Position numbers and translations under genes: made by a program
Shown: in pieces, positions 19,145 to 29,239 of the stretch
Numbering within the stretch: position 1 is the first letter of the stretch
Layout of the letters: each line of letters begins with the position of its first letter
The notes under the pieces: generated by a model
The model's database searches: none
The model's input: only the letters and a program-made list of their open reading frames with translations
What the model was told of the DNA's origin: nothing
Assembly: GCF_013602415.1 (NCBI RefSeq)
Contig: NZ_WPAG02000002.1
Location: 2,421,480-2,485,479, forward strand
From: Rhodococcus sp. B50
Lineage (GTDB): Bacteria > Actinomycetota > Actinomycetes > Mycobacteriales > Mycobacteriaceae
Direction: 5' to 3'
Length of the DNA: 64,000 bases

Positions 19145-19711
19145 ATGGGTTTCACACGAGCCGAACTCGAGTCCTTCCGCGATGCGGTGATCCCCGATCT
19201 CGTCGCGCCCGGTTGCCGCCTGTTGTTCGTCGGCATCAATCCGGGATTGTGGACCGCGGCGACGGGAGCCCACTTCGCGCGGCCCGGAAATCGCTTCTAC
19301 CCCGCCCTGTTCCGTGCCGGCATCGTCGACCGGCTGATCGACGCGTCGTCCGGTATGAGCGATGCCGACCGCGATCACCTGCTCGAGCGAGGTGTCGGCA
19401 TCACGAACCTGGCGCCGCGTGCGACGGCCCGCGCCGACGAGCTCACCGATGAGGAGCTGCGTGAGGGCGGACGCCATCTGGCGAACGTGGTGGCGGAGTT
19501 CCGCCCTCGCGCCGTGGCGGTCGCGGGCATCACCGCCTACCGCGCGGCCTTCGGCCGGCGCAAGGCGAAGGCCGGGCGGCAGGACGACACGATCGGCGAC
19601 GTCCCGTTGTGGGTGGTGCCCAATCCGAGCGGGTTGAACGCCCACGAGACGGTGGAGTCGCTGGCGCGGGCCTACGCCGAACCGGCCCGGGCGGCCGGCA
19701 TCCTGTCCTGA
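19145..19711 (+). CDS. mug: G/U mismatch-specific uracil-DNA glycosylase
   Basis: 188 residues, family-2 (Mug/TDG) glycosylase. GINPG (residues 30-34) is the catalytic-loop motif and NPSGLNAH near residue 160 the DNA-intercalation motif. Removes U, and possibly ethenocytosine, opposite G. The ATG has no good ribosome site and a TAGTTT -10 lies only about 10 bases upstream, so the mRNA may be leaderless. Second uracil glycosylase of the window. Confidence 0.92.
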   Translation: MGFTRAELESFRDAVIPDLVAPGCRLLFVGINPGLWTAATGAHFARPGNRFYPALFRAGIVDRLIDASSGMSDADRDHLLERGVGITNLAPRATARADELTDEELREGGRHLANVVAEFRPRAVAVAGITAYRAAFGRRKAKAGRQDDTIGDVPLWVVPNPSGLNAHETVESLARAYAEPARAAGILS

Positions 19712-19712
19712 A

Positions 19713-20054
19713 CTACCGCTGAGCGCCGAACACCTTGTCGAGGAAGTGGGTGGCGCGGTAGTCGGGCGGTGTGCCCTGCACGACGACCGCCCATCCCTCG
19801 GAGTTCTCGGTGCGAAGCGGGAGGATCGCCTGGTACTCCGGGGATTCGTACCAGGACCGGGCACGGTCGACGTCGGGAAATTCGATGATCACGAGGTTCC
19901 CCTCGAAGGGTCCTTCCATCCCTTCGGGGTCGACGCCGTGGACGAGGAAGCGTCCGTCGTACGGGGCGAGGGTGTCGTCGATGGTCTCGATGTACCGGAC
20001 GATGTCGTCGTTGAGGTCGACGTTGCGGAGATGAGCCACTGCGTATGCGTTCAT
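19713..20054 (-). CDS. DUF1330 family protein
   Basis: 113 residues of the small dimeric alpha/beta-barrel (ferredoxin-like) DUF1330 family: MNAYAVAHLR at the start, GRFLVHG, and the signature ARSWYESPEYQAILPLR. Function in the family is unknown. ATG at 20054 has GGGTGG 5 bases upstream. Convergent with mug (stop codons one base apart) and divergent from an XRE regulator that may control it. Confidence 0.88.
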   Translation of the reverse strand: MNAYAVAHLRNVDLNDDIVRYIETIDDTLAPYDGRFLVHGVDPEGMEGPFEGNLVIIEFPDVDRARSWYESPEYQAILPLRTENSEGWAVVVQGTPPDYRATHFLDKVFGAQR

Positions 20055-20089
20055 GGGGACCACCCTGCGCCGCGTCGTGCACGGAATCG

Positions 20090-20106
20090 ATTACCCCGGA
20101 AGTAAT
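20090..20106. promoter_or_regulatory. candidate operator between DUF1330 and XRE genes
   Basis: ATTAC-N7-GTAAT inverted repeat in the 87-bp divergent spacer, flanked by GGAATCG and GTTCC. A reasonable site for autoregulation by the XRE protein. Confidence 0.4.
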
Positions 20107-20141
20107 GGTGACCGTTCCCGGTCGGCTCTACTGTCGGGTGC

Positions 20142-20921
20142 ATGACCACGGTCGACACTCCCCACGCCGGCGCCCTGCTGCGGGCATGGCGCGAGCGCCG
20201 CGGCCTGAGCCAGCTCGCCCTGGCCCACACCGCCGGCATCTCGTCGCGGCATCTCAGCTTCGTCGAGACCGGCCGGTCCCGCCCGTCACACGCGACCGTG
20301 CTGAAGCTGAGCGACCGGCTGGACATCCCGCTGCGCGAACGCAACACCATCCTGGTCGCGGCGGGACACGCGCCTGTCTACCCCGAGCATCACCTCGGCG
20401 ATATGCCGATGGCGGCGATCTCCGACGCGATCACGCGAATCCTGTCGTCGCACCACCCTTTTCCCGCACTCGTCGTCGACCGGCACTGGACGATGGTCGA
20501 TTCCAACGACGCCGTCGGGGTGTTCGTCGAGGGGTGCGCTCCGGAACTGCTGGAGCCGCCGATCAACGTGCTGCGACTGACTCTGCACCCGCGGGGACTG
20601 GCGCCGCGCATCGTCGATCTCGGGCAGTGGCGCGGTCATCTGCTCGCCCGGCTGCAACACCAGATCGGTGCGACCGCCGACCCCGTCCTGCTGCGCCTGT
20701 ACGACGAACTCGCCGGTTATCCCTGCGACGATCCGGTCGAGGAGATCGAACCGCATTCGCTGGTCGTGCCGATGCGGTTGCGGACCGAGGCCGGCGAGTT
20801 GTCGTTCTTCAGCACGACCACCCTCTTCGGGACCCCGCTCGACGTGACGGTGTCGGAACTGGCGATCGAGGCGTTCTATCCCGCCGACGAGGCGACGGCC
20901 CGGGTCCTGAACGGATCGTGA
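20142..20921 (+). CDS. XRE-family regulator with MmyB-like ligand-binding domain
   Basis: 259 residues. Helix-turn-helix in the first 65 (LLRAWRERRGLSQLALAHTAGISSRHLS, with the family's FVETGRSRPS), then a PAS-like MmyB domain containing WTMVDSNDA and VNVLRLTLHPRGLAPRIV. These regulators usually bind small lipophilic ligands and control a divergent oxidoreductase-type gene; here the divergent gene is the DUF1330 protein. Confidence 0.88.
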   Translation: MTTVDTPHAGALLRAWRERRGLSQLALAHTAGISSRHLSFVETGRSRPSHATVLKLSDRLDIPLRERNTILVAAGHAPVYPEHHLGDMPMAAISDAITRILSSHHPFPALVVDRHWTMVDSNDAVGVFVEGCAPELLEPPINVLRLTLHPRGLAPRIVDLGQWRGHLLARLQHQIGATADPVLLRLYDELAGYPCDDPVEEIEPHSLVVPMRLRTEAGELSFFSTTTLFGTPLDVTVSELAIEAFYPADEATARVLNGS

Positions 20922-21006
20922 TCGCCGAATCGGCCGATCACGAACGGTTTCCGCGCTAACGTGGGAGGTGCGCGTCTGCCGAGCGGATCATGCGGAGGAC
21001 ACCGAC

Positions 21007-21222
21007 ATGAGCACTGCGAAATGGTGGGTTCTCGATCAGCGGGAGTCCGGCTTCGCCCTCGAACACCGCCCCAGCGGCGACCTCGTACTGATGAACACCG
21101 CGACGTCGGAGGAACACGTCCTGCACGGCTACGTGTGGAAGCACTGTCCGCACTTCGGCCTGCAGATCCAGAGCGAGGGCCCACCCCCGTACGGACCGTG
21201 GGTGGAGAACCCCGAGGAGTGA
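21007..21222 (+). CDS. 71-residue hypothetical protein
   Basis: Starts MSTAKWWVLDQRESGFALEH; Trp-rich, one Cys, no membrane segment. Looks like a small beta-rich domain (AKWWVLDQ, LVLMNTATSEEHVL). GGAGGACACCGAC lies before the ATG. Codon usage is normal for the genome. I do not recognise the family. Confidence 0.7.
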   Translation: MSTAKWWVLDQRESGFALEHRPSGDLVLMNTATSEEHVLHGYVWKHCPHFGLQIQSEGPPPYGPWVENPEE

Positions 21223-21229
21223 GTTTCCC

Positions 21230-21754
21230 TCACGGGATCATCCGTAGCGGCGTGTGCTCGCCGGTGGCGGTGTCGATCAGCACCGCGTGATCGAGTGTCG
21301 CTTCGATGGGCAGCACGTCGTAGACGACCGCGCCCAGGCGGTCGAGTTCCTCGCGTCGGGTTCGGGGACTCAGCGAACAGTGCGGGGTCCAGCGCCCCGG
21401 GACGTAGTAGCGGTGCAGGTCCGCTCCCGTCGTCTCCACGACCCGCACGACGCGGTCCTGCCGCTGTACGAGTTCGGACGAGGGGGCGGGCACGAGCGAC
21501 GCCCGGCCGCGCCGGAACAGCCCGAGCGTGTCGATGTAGACCGGGACCGGTCCCCCGTCGGGCATGTCCTCGAGGGCCGAGACGACGGCGGCCCGATCGT
21601 AGGTCCGCAGCACCGCGTACGACAGGTGCGGCACGTGCTTGCGGTGCGTGTGGGTGAGCAGGGTCGGGATGCCGCTCTCCTCGAGCCGGCCCCACAGGCG
21701 CCGGATCGCGCGGTCGGTCTCGGTGTCGAACAGGAGACAGACCGCCAGCGCCAT
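21230..21754 (-). CDS. 2'-5' RNA ligase / cyclic phosphodiesterase-fold protein (2H superfamily)
   Basis: 174 residues. Two H-X-(S/T)-X motifs of the 2H phosphoesterase superfamily: HLSY near residue 43 and HCSL near residue 126. Such proteins hydrolyse 2',3'-cyclic or 2'-5' linkages in RNA or nucleotide substrates; the actual substrate is unknown. The ATG overlaps the stop of the upstream CPBP gene by one base (TGATG), so they form an operon. Confidence 0.78.
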   Translation of the reverse strand: MALAVCLLFDTETDRAIRRLWGRLEESGIPTLLTHTHRKHVPHLSYAVLRTYDRAAVVSALEDMPDGGPVPVYIDTLGLFRRGRASLVPAPSSELVQRQDRVVRVVETTGADLHRYYVPGRWTPHCSLSPRTRREELDRLGAVVYDVLPIEATLDHAVLIDTATGEHTPLRMIP

Positions 21755-22524
21755 CAGTTGAGTGTGGCGTGCCAGACGAGCGCGGCAGCGAGGGCACCGG
21801 CGCCGTTGAGCGACCAGTGCAGCGCGATGGGCGCGAGGATGCTGCCGCTGCGACGACGCAGCCACGTGAACACGAAGCCCGCGGCGGCGGTCGCGATCAC
21901 CGCGCCGACGATGCCGGCGATCTGCGCGAGCAGCCCGGCGCCGAGGAAGGCGCTGAGGCCGGCATTACCCGCCGTGAGACCGAACGACGAGGCGACGTGC
22001 CACAGGCCGAACAGCAAGGATCCCGCGGCGAAGACCCCGCGTGCGCCCCACACCCGCTCGAGGGTTCCGTGGAGCACCCCGCGGAAGGCGAGTTCCTCGG
22101 GGATGACGGTCTGGAGCGGGATGATGATCATCGAGGCGACGAGGGCGCCGGAGATCGTGGCGTAGCGCTCGGAGAGGAAGAACTGCCTGGTGAACGGCAG
22201 GGCGATACCGATCGCGACCACCGCCAGGACGAGGGCCACGGCTGCTACCGAGTAGAGCGTCCCCTTCTTCCAGTGCCGGGGTGAGAGTCCGAGTTCCGAC
22301 CAGCGCATGCCGCGTCGGCGCATCATTGCGACCAGCACGCATGCTGCGATCGGCACGGTCGCGATCGACGCCCACGCGGTGGTGAAGTGGGCGATCAGAT
22401 TGGTGGTGACGAGCACCGCGATCACGACGGCGAGATCGATCCAGGCGTGGAAACGGGGAAGCCAGGCCAGCGACGGCAGGCGTCCGGTCTCGGGCGAGGG
22501 CAACCGTTCGATTTCTGCGGTCAC
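21754..22524 (-). CDS. CPBP family intramembrane metalloprotease
   Basis: 256 residues with about seven membrane segments. Motif 1 EELAFRG (Glu143-Glu144), motif 2 (GLWHV) and motif 3 (HWSLN) of the CAAX protease/bacteriocin-processing family are all present, so it should be active. Substrate unknown. GTG start at 22524. Upstream gene of a two-gene operon with the 2H phosphoesterase-like protein. Confidence 0.9.
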   Translation of the reverse strand: MTAEIERLPSPETGRLPSLAWLPRFHAWIDLAVVIAVLVTTNLIAHFTTAWASIATVPIAACVLVAMMRRRGMRWSELGLSPRHWKKGTLYSVAAVALVLAVVAIGIALPFTRQFFLSERYATISGALVASMIIIPLQTVIPEELAFRGVLHGTLERVWGARGVFAAGSLLFGLWHVASSFGLTAGNAGLSAFLGAGLLAQIAGIVGAVIATAAAGFVFTWLRRRSGSILAPIALHWSLNGAGALAAALVWHATLN

Positions 22525-22784
22525 GTGCGATCCCTCCGGAAACTCTCGAACATCCGGTCAAGTGTACGGATCGGGGCCTGCCGGCCGCCGTGACGGCGAA
22601 CACTCCGGCCTCGACTTCCTTGCGGGATTTCCGGCCGTCGGCGACATAAACACGCCGCCGAAAGTCGCGAGACGCAGGTCACATTCAGCCTGCAGGTCGA
22701 GTCCGTCACATGCCCCGTTGTCAAGGCCTTGCGTCGGCGCCGCTAACGTGTACGGCGATCATCAGCCCTCTTCCAGGAGAAACA

Positions 22785-24482
<1,698 letters not shown>

Positions 24483-24510
24483 ACCCGGCTCGCTGTAGAC
24501 GCACCACCCC

Positions 24511-24543
24511 GAACGGTCCGGCAGGATTCCTGCCGGACCGTTC
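24511..24543. terminator. bidirectional terminator after fumarase
   Basis: Perfect 15-bp stem (GAACGGTCCGGCAGG and complement) with a 3-base loop ATT, 28 bases after the fumarase stop and 7 bases before the convergent gene's stop. Serves both genes. Confidence 0.88.
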
Positions 24544-24549
24544 GTCGTC

Positions 24550-25011
24550 TCAGCTCCGGGGCGGGTCTCCGGCCGGTTGCCGGATCGTGGCGTTGACCCG
24601 GTTCCACATGTTGATCGTCGCGATCTGCATGACCAGCGCGGCCAGTTGCTTCTCGTCGTAGATGTCGGCTGCGGCGTCCCACACCTCGTCGGAGACGGAT
24701 TCGGGCCGGTCGGCGATCCGCGTGACGGCCTCGGTGAGCGCGAGTGCGGCGCGCTCGGCCTCGGTGAATCGTCGCGATTCGCGCCAGGCCGCGACCGCCG
24801 TGAGCCGCTCGACGCTTTCCCCGTCGTCCAGTGCTTCACGCGTGTGCATCTCCACGCAGAAGCTGCAGCCGTTGATCTGGCTGGCCCGCAGGTGCACCAG
24901 GTGGACCGTGCGGGCCGGGAGTCCGGTGTTCTCGTAGGTCCGGCCCGCAGCCTGCAATGCGTCGAGGGTGCCGGGCAGCACCATCACGGGATTGTTCATT
25001 CGTGCTTCCAT
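24550..25011 (-). CDS. carboxymuconolactone decarboxylase/AhpD-like protein (ECF41 partner)
   Basis: 153 residues of the AhpD/CMD fold. The redox motif is CSFCVEMH (CXXC with the following Glu and His) near residue 50, as in alkylhydroperoxidase AhpD proton-relay proteins. It is divergent from an ECF41 sigma factor; genes of this 'COE' class (carboxymuconolactone decarboxylase, oxidoreductase, epimerase) are the standard target of ECF41 factors. An ECF41-type promoter reads toward it. Confidence 0.9.
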   Translation of the reverse strand: MEARMNNPVMVLPGTLDALQAAGRTYENTGLPARTVHLVHLRASQINGCSFCVEMHTREALDDGESVERLTAVAAWRESRRFTEAERAALALTEAVTRIADRPESVSDEVWDAAADIYDEKQLAALVMQIATINMWNRVNATIRQPAGDPPRS

Positions 25012-25021
25012 CGTCCGCTCC

Positions 25022-25048
25022 TGTCACATCGGTTCTTCGGGATCCGTC
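25022..25048 (+). promoter_or_regulatory. ECF41-type promoter of the sigma factor gene
   Basis: TGTCACA, 16 bases, CGTC: an exact match to the described ECF41 consensus, placed 39 bases before the ATG of the sigma gene. Implies autoregulation. Confidence 0.75.
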
Positions 25049-25056
25049 ACTTCCTT

Positions 25057-25083
25057 GACGGATCCCGACGGAAGAATGTGACG
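25057..25083 (-). promoter_or_regulatory. ECF41-type promoter of the AhpD-like gene
   Basis: On the minus strand CGTCACA, 16 bases, CGTC: one mismatch to the ECF41 consensus, 46 bases before the ATG at 25011. With the plus-strand promoter it forms a mirror-image pair joined by an 11-bp inverted repeat (GGGATCCGTCA, 25039-25049 and 25056-25066). Confidence 0.7.
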
Positions 25084-25086
25084 ACG

Positions 25087-25977
25087 ATGGACGAGGAATT
25101 TCTGGCGAGGGAGTTCGACGCACACCGTGAGCGCTTGCGCGCGGTCGGCTTCAGGATGCTGGGGTCGGCGGCGGAGGCGGACGATGCGGTGCAGGAGACC
25201 TGGTTGAAGGTCGCTCGCGCCGACACCGAGTCCGTGGACAATCTCGGCGGCTGGCTCACCACCGTGATGAGCCGCGTGTGCCTCGACATGCTGCGTGCGC
25301 GTTCGGCGCGTCACGAGGTAGTCGTCGGCGAACCCGTCGAATCGCCTCGACGGAACGACAGCTCCGAGGATCCGGAAGACGAAGCAGTGCTTGCGGATTC
25401 GATCGGTATCGCGATGATGGTGGTCCTCGACGCACTCGGTCCCGCCGAACGTCTCGCCTTCGTGCTGCACGACATGTTCGGCATGCCGTTCGACGAGATC
25501 GCGCCCGTCGTCGGCCGATCCCCCGCCGCGACGCGTCAGCTCGCCAGCCGTGCCCGGCGGCGGGTGCGCGGCGCTCGCACGGCGTCACCGGGTGCCGGGG
25601 ATCCGCGTCGGGTGCTCGACGCCTTCCTCGTCGCGGCCCGCGAGGGCCGTTTCGAGGACCTGCTCGCGGTGCTCGATCCCGACGTGGTGCTCCGCGCCGA
25701 CACCGTGGCGGCAGCGAATGCCGAGACGGGCCGGTTGCACGGTGGCCCCGCACTCGAGCCGGAACTGCGCGGCGCCGACACGGTGGCACACGCCTTCCAC
25801 GGCCGCGCACGCGGCGCGGTGCCCGCGACGATCGACGGCCTGCCCGGGGCGGCATGGGCGCCGGGCGGGATCGTGCGGTCGGTGTTCCGTTTCACCGTCG
25901 AGGACGGTCGCATCGTGGCGCTCGAGGTGATCGCGGATCCCGCGGCGATCGCCGCGCTCGACACGACCCTGCTCTGA
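25087..25977 (+). CDS. ECF41 sigma factor with SnoaL-like C-terminal domain (SigJ type)
   Basis: 296 residues. Sigma region 2 (residues about 5-75, with DDAVQETWLKV), region 4 (about 110-165, PFDEIAPVVGRSPAATRQLASRAR split over the HTH), then a SnoaL_2/NTF2-like domain (175-296). In ECF41 factors this fused C-terminal domain modulates activity in place of a separate anti-sigma factor. Divergent AhpD-like partner gene and matching promoters confirm the group. ATG at 25087 follows the promoter by 39 bases. Confidence 0.92.
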   Translation: MDEEFLAREFDAHRERLRAVGFRMLGSAAEADDAVQETWLKVARADTESVDNLGGWLTTVMSRVCLDMLRARSARHEVVVGEPVESPRRNDSSEDPEDEAVLADSIGIAMMVVLDALGPAERLAFVLHDMFGMPFDEIAPVVGRSPAATRQLASRARRRVRGARTASPGAGDPRRVLDAFLVAAREGRFEDLLAVLDPDVVLRADTVAAANAETGRLHGGPALEPELRGADTVAHAFHGRARGAVPATIDGLPGAAWAPGGIVRSVFRFTVEDGRIVALEVIADPAAIAALDTTLL

Positions 25978-25996
25978 CGCCCCGCCCCGATACAGG

Positions 25997-26030
25997 TCGA
26001 GCCCGGCGGGAATGATCCCACCGGGCTCGA
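25997..26030. terminator. bidirectional terminator between sigma gene and next gene
   Basis: TCGAGCCCGGCGGGA, ATGA loop, TCCCACCGGGCTCGA: 14 of 15 pairs, between convergent genes. Confidence 0.8.
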
Positions 26031-26045
26031 ATCCTCGGTTGCCCG

Positions 26046-26438
26046 TCAGGCGGCGCAGGTGTGCGTCCGCGCGAGCACCGCGGGCGACTGCACGACCACC
26101 TGCTGCAGGAAGTCGAGGACGATGCCCGGTGCCGGATCGGCGCCGGGTGCGAGTACCGAGCACAGCACCCGGTACTGGTCGTCGCTCATCACCGGCGCGA
26201 TACGGAAATGCGTGGTCATCGCGAGCGTGAAGTCGATCCCGAAGTCGCGGGCGCGGACCTGCAGTTGCGGACCGTGCTCCCCCGCGATCAGGCAGATCTC
26301 GAAGACGGCCCGTCCTGCGGTGTGCTCGAACGATGCGGCCGGAACGTTGTTGCGGACCATCTGCCGGTAGAGAGGCCGCAGTCCGCCGAGCACGACCGGC
26401 GGAAGCGTCACTGCTCGAGGACGGTCGGCGGTGAACAT
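26046..26438 (-). CDS. conserved hypothetical protein
   Basis: 130 residues; compact alpha/beta protein without signal peptide, with three cysteines (ICLIAG, LCSVL, HTCAA). No recognised domain. Good RBS (AGGAGT) before the ATG at 26438. Divergent from the purine gene uraD with an AT-rich palindrome between them, so both could share control. Confidence 0.7.
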   Translation of the reverse strand: MFTADRPRAVTLPPVVLGGLRPLYRQMVRNNVPAASFEHTAGRAVFEICLIAGEHGPQLQVRARDFGIDFTLAMTTHFRIAPVMSDDQYRVLCSVLAPGADPAPGIVLDFLQQVVVQSPAVLARTHTCAA

Positions 26439-26481
26439 GTGATCACTCCTTCAACCCTGCGACCCATCCGGGTCGCCCACT

Positions 26482-26524
26482 TTTTTCTGGAATAAATCCA
26501 ATAAATGGAACTATTCCAGAAAAA
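26482..26524. promoter_or_regulatory. AT-rich nested palindrome in divergent promoter region
   Basis: TTTTTCTGGAATA and TATTCCAGAAAAA are perfect 13-bp arms; the centre holds a second repeat ATCCA-N5-TGGAA. Very AT-rich in a GC-rich genome. Lies between the hypothetical gene and uraD, so more likely an operator than a terminator. Confidence 0.55.
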
Positions 26525-26659
26525 CGTTCACGGCGCAACCACCTCGTTGGCCGATCATCCAACCGGCGCACCCGCGGCGGACCGAACTCTGTAGCGCTTG
26601 TACCTCCCCCGCCGCACGCCCACCGGACAGTATCGAATGCACCGACGAAAGGAGGGTCC

Positions 26660-27166
26660 GTGCAGCTCACAACGGCCCGGTTCGATGCGATGCCCGAGGA
26701 CGAGGCCGTCGCTCTGTTGCTCGACTGCTGTTCGAGCCGGACATGGGCACACTCCGTCGTCGCAGCGCGCCCGTTCGGTTCGCGCACCGTGCTGCTCACC
26801 ACCGCAGCTGCCGCGGCCGAGAACCTCGACGGTGACGACCTCGCCGACGCTCTCGCCGGCCACCCGCGCATCGGCGAACGCAGTGAACACGCTGCTTCCC
26901 GTCGCGAGCAGTCCGCCGTCGCCACGGCCGACGCCGACATCCTCGACCGGCTCGCCGCCGGCAACCGCGAGTACGAGGAACGGTTCGGGCACGTCTATCT
27001 CGTCCGCGCGGCAGGCCGCACGGCGCCGGAACTGCTGGAGATCCTCGAACGTCGCCTCGACAACGACCCGGAGACCGAGAAGGCCGAGATGCGAGCGGCG
27101 CTCGCCGAGATCACCCGACTTCGCCTCGAACGGATCGTCACCGAGACCGCACGGAGCCGCGCATGA
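26660..27166 (+). CDS. uraD: OHCU decarboxylase (ureide pathway)
   Basis: 168 residues. Decarboxylates 2-oxo-4-hydroxy-4-carboxy-5-ureidoimidazoline to S-allantoin. Family motifs visible: a Cys/Ser pair then W at residues 24-30, AGHPRIGER near residue 65 with the catalytic His, and the central helix GNREYEERFG. GTG start with AAAGGAGGG upstream. The stop overlaps the uraH start (ATGA). First gene of the purine operon. Confidence 0.93.
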   Translation: MQLTTARFDAMPEDEAVALLLDCCSSRTWAHSVVAARPFGSRTVLLTTAAAAAENLDGDDLADALAGHPRIGERSEHAASRREQSAVATADADILDRLAAGNREYEERFGHVYLVRAAGRTAPELLEILERRLDNDPETEKAEMRAALAEITRLRLERIVTETARSRA

Positions 27167-27486
27167 ACACCCTGAGTACCCACGTGCTCGACGCGACGGC
27201 CGGTGCACCCGCGGTGGGACTGCATGTCACCCTCACCGATACGCACGGAACCTCGTTGGGCGCCGGCGTCACCGACGACGACGGTCGCCTCACCGGTTTC
27301 ACCGGCGCGCTGCCCGAAGGCACCTACCACCTGACCTTCGCCACCGGCGACTGGTTCTCGCGCCGCGAAGTCGCGTCCTTCTATCCGGAGGTGACCGTCA
27401 CCTTCCGTATCCCGAAAGGCAGCAGCCACTTCCACGTGCCGCTCCTCCTGTCGCCCTATTCGTATTCCACCTACCGCGGGAGCTGA
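27163..27486 (+). CDS. uraH: 5-hydroxyisourate hydrolase (transthyretin-like)
   Basis: 107 residues. Hydrolyses 5-hydroxyisourate, the product of urate oxidase, to OHCU. All signature pieces are present: LSTHVLDATAGAPA at the N-terminus, Arg and His residues of the active site, and the C-terminal tetrapeptide YRGS that defines the hydrolase against transthyretin. Intact, although its substrate-producing enzyme just downstream is broken. Confidence 0.95.
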   Translation: MNTLSTHVLDATAGAPAVGLHVTLTDTHGTSLGAGVTDDDGRLTGFTGALPEGTYHLTFATGDWFSRREVASFYPEVTVTFRIPKGSSHFHVPLLLSPYSYSTYRGS

Positions 27487-27491
27487 CCACC

Positions 27492-29227
27492 ATGATCGAA
27501 CTGACCGGCAGGATAGTCCTCGGACCGCACCGCTACGGCAAGGCAGAGAACCGGGTGGTGCGCATCGTGCGCGACACCGACCGCCACGAGATCCGCGACC
27601 TGAGCGTCTCGTCCTGCCTGCACGGCGATTTCGACGCCGCACATCTCGAGGGAGATCAGGGCACGGTGTTGCCCACCGACAGCCAGAAGCAGACCATCTA
27701 CTCCTACGCCAAGGAGAAGGGCGGCGGTTTCGGCGCCAAGCAGGAGATGCTGGTCGAGGACGTCGTCGCGGCGGCGGTCCTGAGGACGGGACGCCCGGTG
27801 CAGTGGGAGTTCACCCGCTCCGATCAGCTCACCGTCGCTCCGTGCCGGCATCCCATGCGGGTCGACGTCACCCTCGCCGCCGACGCCGACGGCGTCCTCA
27901 CCGCTCTCGTGATCGACGTGCTCGCCGACGCGGGTGCCTACGGCAACCACAGCCCCGGGGTGATGTTCCACGGCTGCACGGAGTCGATCGCGGTGTACCG
28001 GTGCCCGAACAAGCGGGTCGACGCCGAATCCGTGTACACGAACAACCGGCCGTCGGGCGCCTTCCGCGGTTACGGACTCGGTCAGGTGATCTTCGCCGTA
28101 GAGTCGGCCATGGACGAACTCGCCGGCAAGCTCGGCATCGATCCGTACGAGTTCCGGCGCCGCAACATCATCGTGCCGGGAGATCCGCTGGTCGCGGCGC
28201 ATCCCGAGGGCGCCGACCTGACGTACGGCAGCTACGGACTCGACCAGTGTCTCGATCTTGCCGAACGGGCGATGGCGCGCACGGCGGCCGGCCCGCGCCG
28301 ACCGGTGATCACTGACGGATCGGCGAGGGTATGGCGCTGGCCATGATCGCGACCAACCCGCCCAACGGGCACATCTCCGAAGCCTCGATCGAACTCCTGC
28401 CCGACGGCAGGTATCTCGCCCGGGTGGGCACGGCGGAGTTCGGCAACGGCACCACCACCGTCCACACCCAGATCGCGGCCACCGCGCTCGGCACCACCCC
28501 CGACCGGATCGTCGTCCACCAGTCCGACACCGACGTCACCACCCACAACACCGGCGCGTTCGGATCGTCGGGCACGGTCGTCGCGTCGAAGGCCCTGCTG
28601 GCAGCCTCCCACGAACTGCGACGCCGGATGGCCAAGGCCGCCGCGGAGCTGACCGTCACCGACCCGGAGCAGGCCGAACTGCAGGCCGACGGCGTGCGGT
28701 GCGGCGATCGTCTCGTCACACCGGGAGAGTTACTGGAGGTCGCGGGTGGCCGGTTGCGCGCCGAGGGCAGGCACTGCGGTCTGCCGCGGTCGCTCTCGTT
28801 CAACGTGCAAGCCTTCCGCGTCGCCGTCGACATCCGCACCGGTGAGGTGCGGATCCTCCGCTCGGTCCAGGCCGCCGATGCCGGCACCGTCCTCAACCCC
28901 GAGCAGTGCCGTGGGCAGATCGAAGGTGGCGCGGCGCAGGCACTCGGTGCGTCGATGTACGAGGAGATCATCACCGACGACGCGGGTCGCGTGACGACGG
29001 ATGTGTTGCGCAACTACCACATTCCGCAGTTCGCGGACGTCCCGCGTACCGAGGTCTACTTCGCTGACACCTACGACGGACTCGGGCCGGTGGGCGCCAA
29101 GTCGATGAGCGAGGCCCCGTTCAACCCGATCGCCCCGGCATTGGCGAACGCCGTGCGCAACGCCATCGGAGTACGACCGCACGAGCTGCCGCTCTCCCGC
29201 GACCGCATCTGGCGCCTCATGCAGTGA
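27492..29227 (+). pseudogene. urate oxidase::xanthine dehydrogenase (Mo subunit) deletion fusion, frameshifted
   Basis: The first 76 codons (to about 27719) are the N-terminus of urate oxidase: LGPHRYGKAENRVVR with the catalytic Lys, then LPTDSQKQTIYSYAKEKG. Without changing frame the sequence becomes the C-terminal part of the xanthine dehydrogenase molybdopterin subunit: GGGFGAKQEMLVEDV, RPSGAFRGYGLGQ. That frame stops at 28346. The homology resumes in the next frame from GEGMALAMIATNPPNG (about 28322) through KSMSEAPFNPIAPALANA to 29227. So a deletion fused the two genes across a GGCGG stretch and a second lesion at about 28313-28327 shifted the frame. Neither enzyme can be functional. Confidence 0.85.
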
Positions 29228-29239
29228 CCCCTACCCGTC

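Noticed and set aside
28331-29227. Second part of the xanthine dehydrogenase as an independent gene
   Set aside because: It begins in the middle of a conserved domain (after GEG) with no proper RBS; it is the frameshifted remainder of the same pseudogene.
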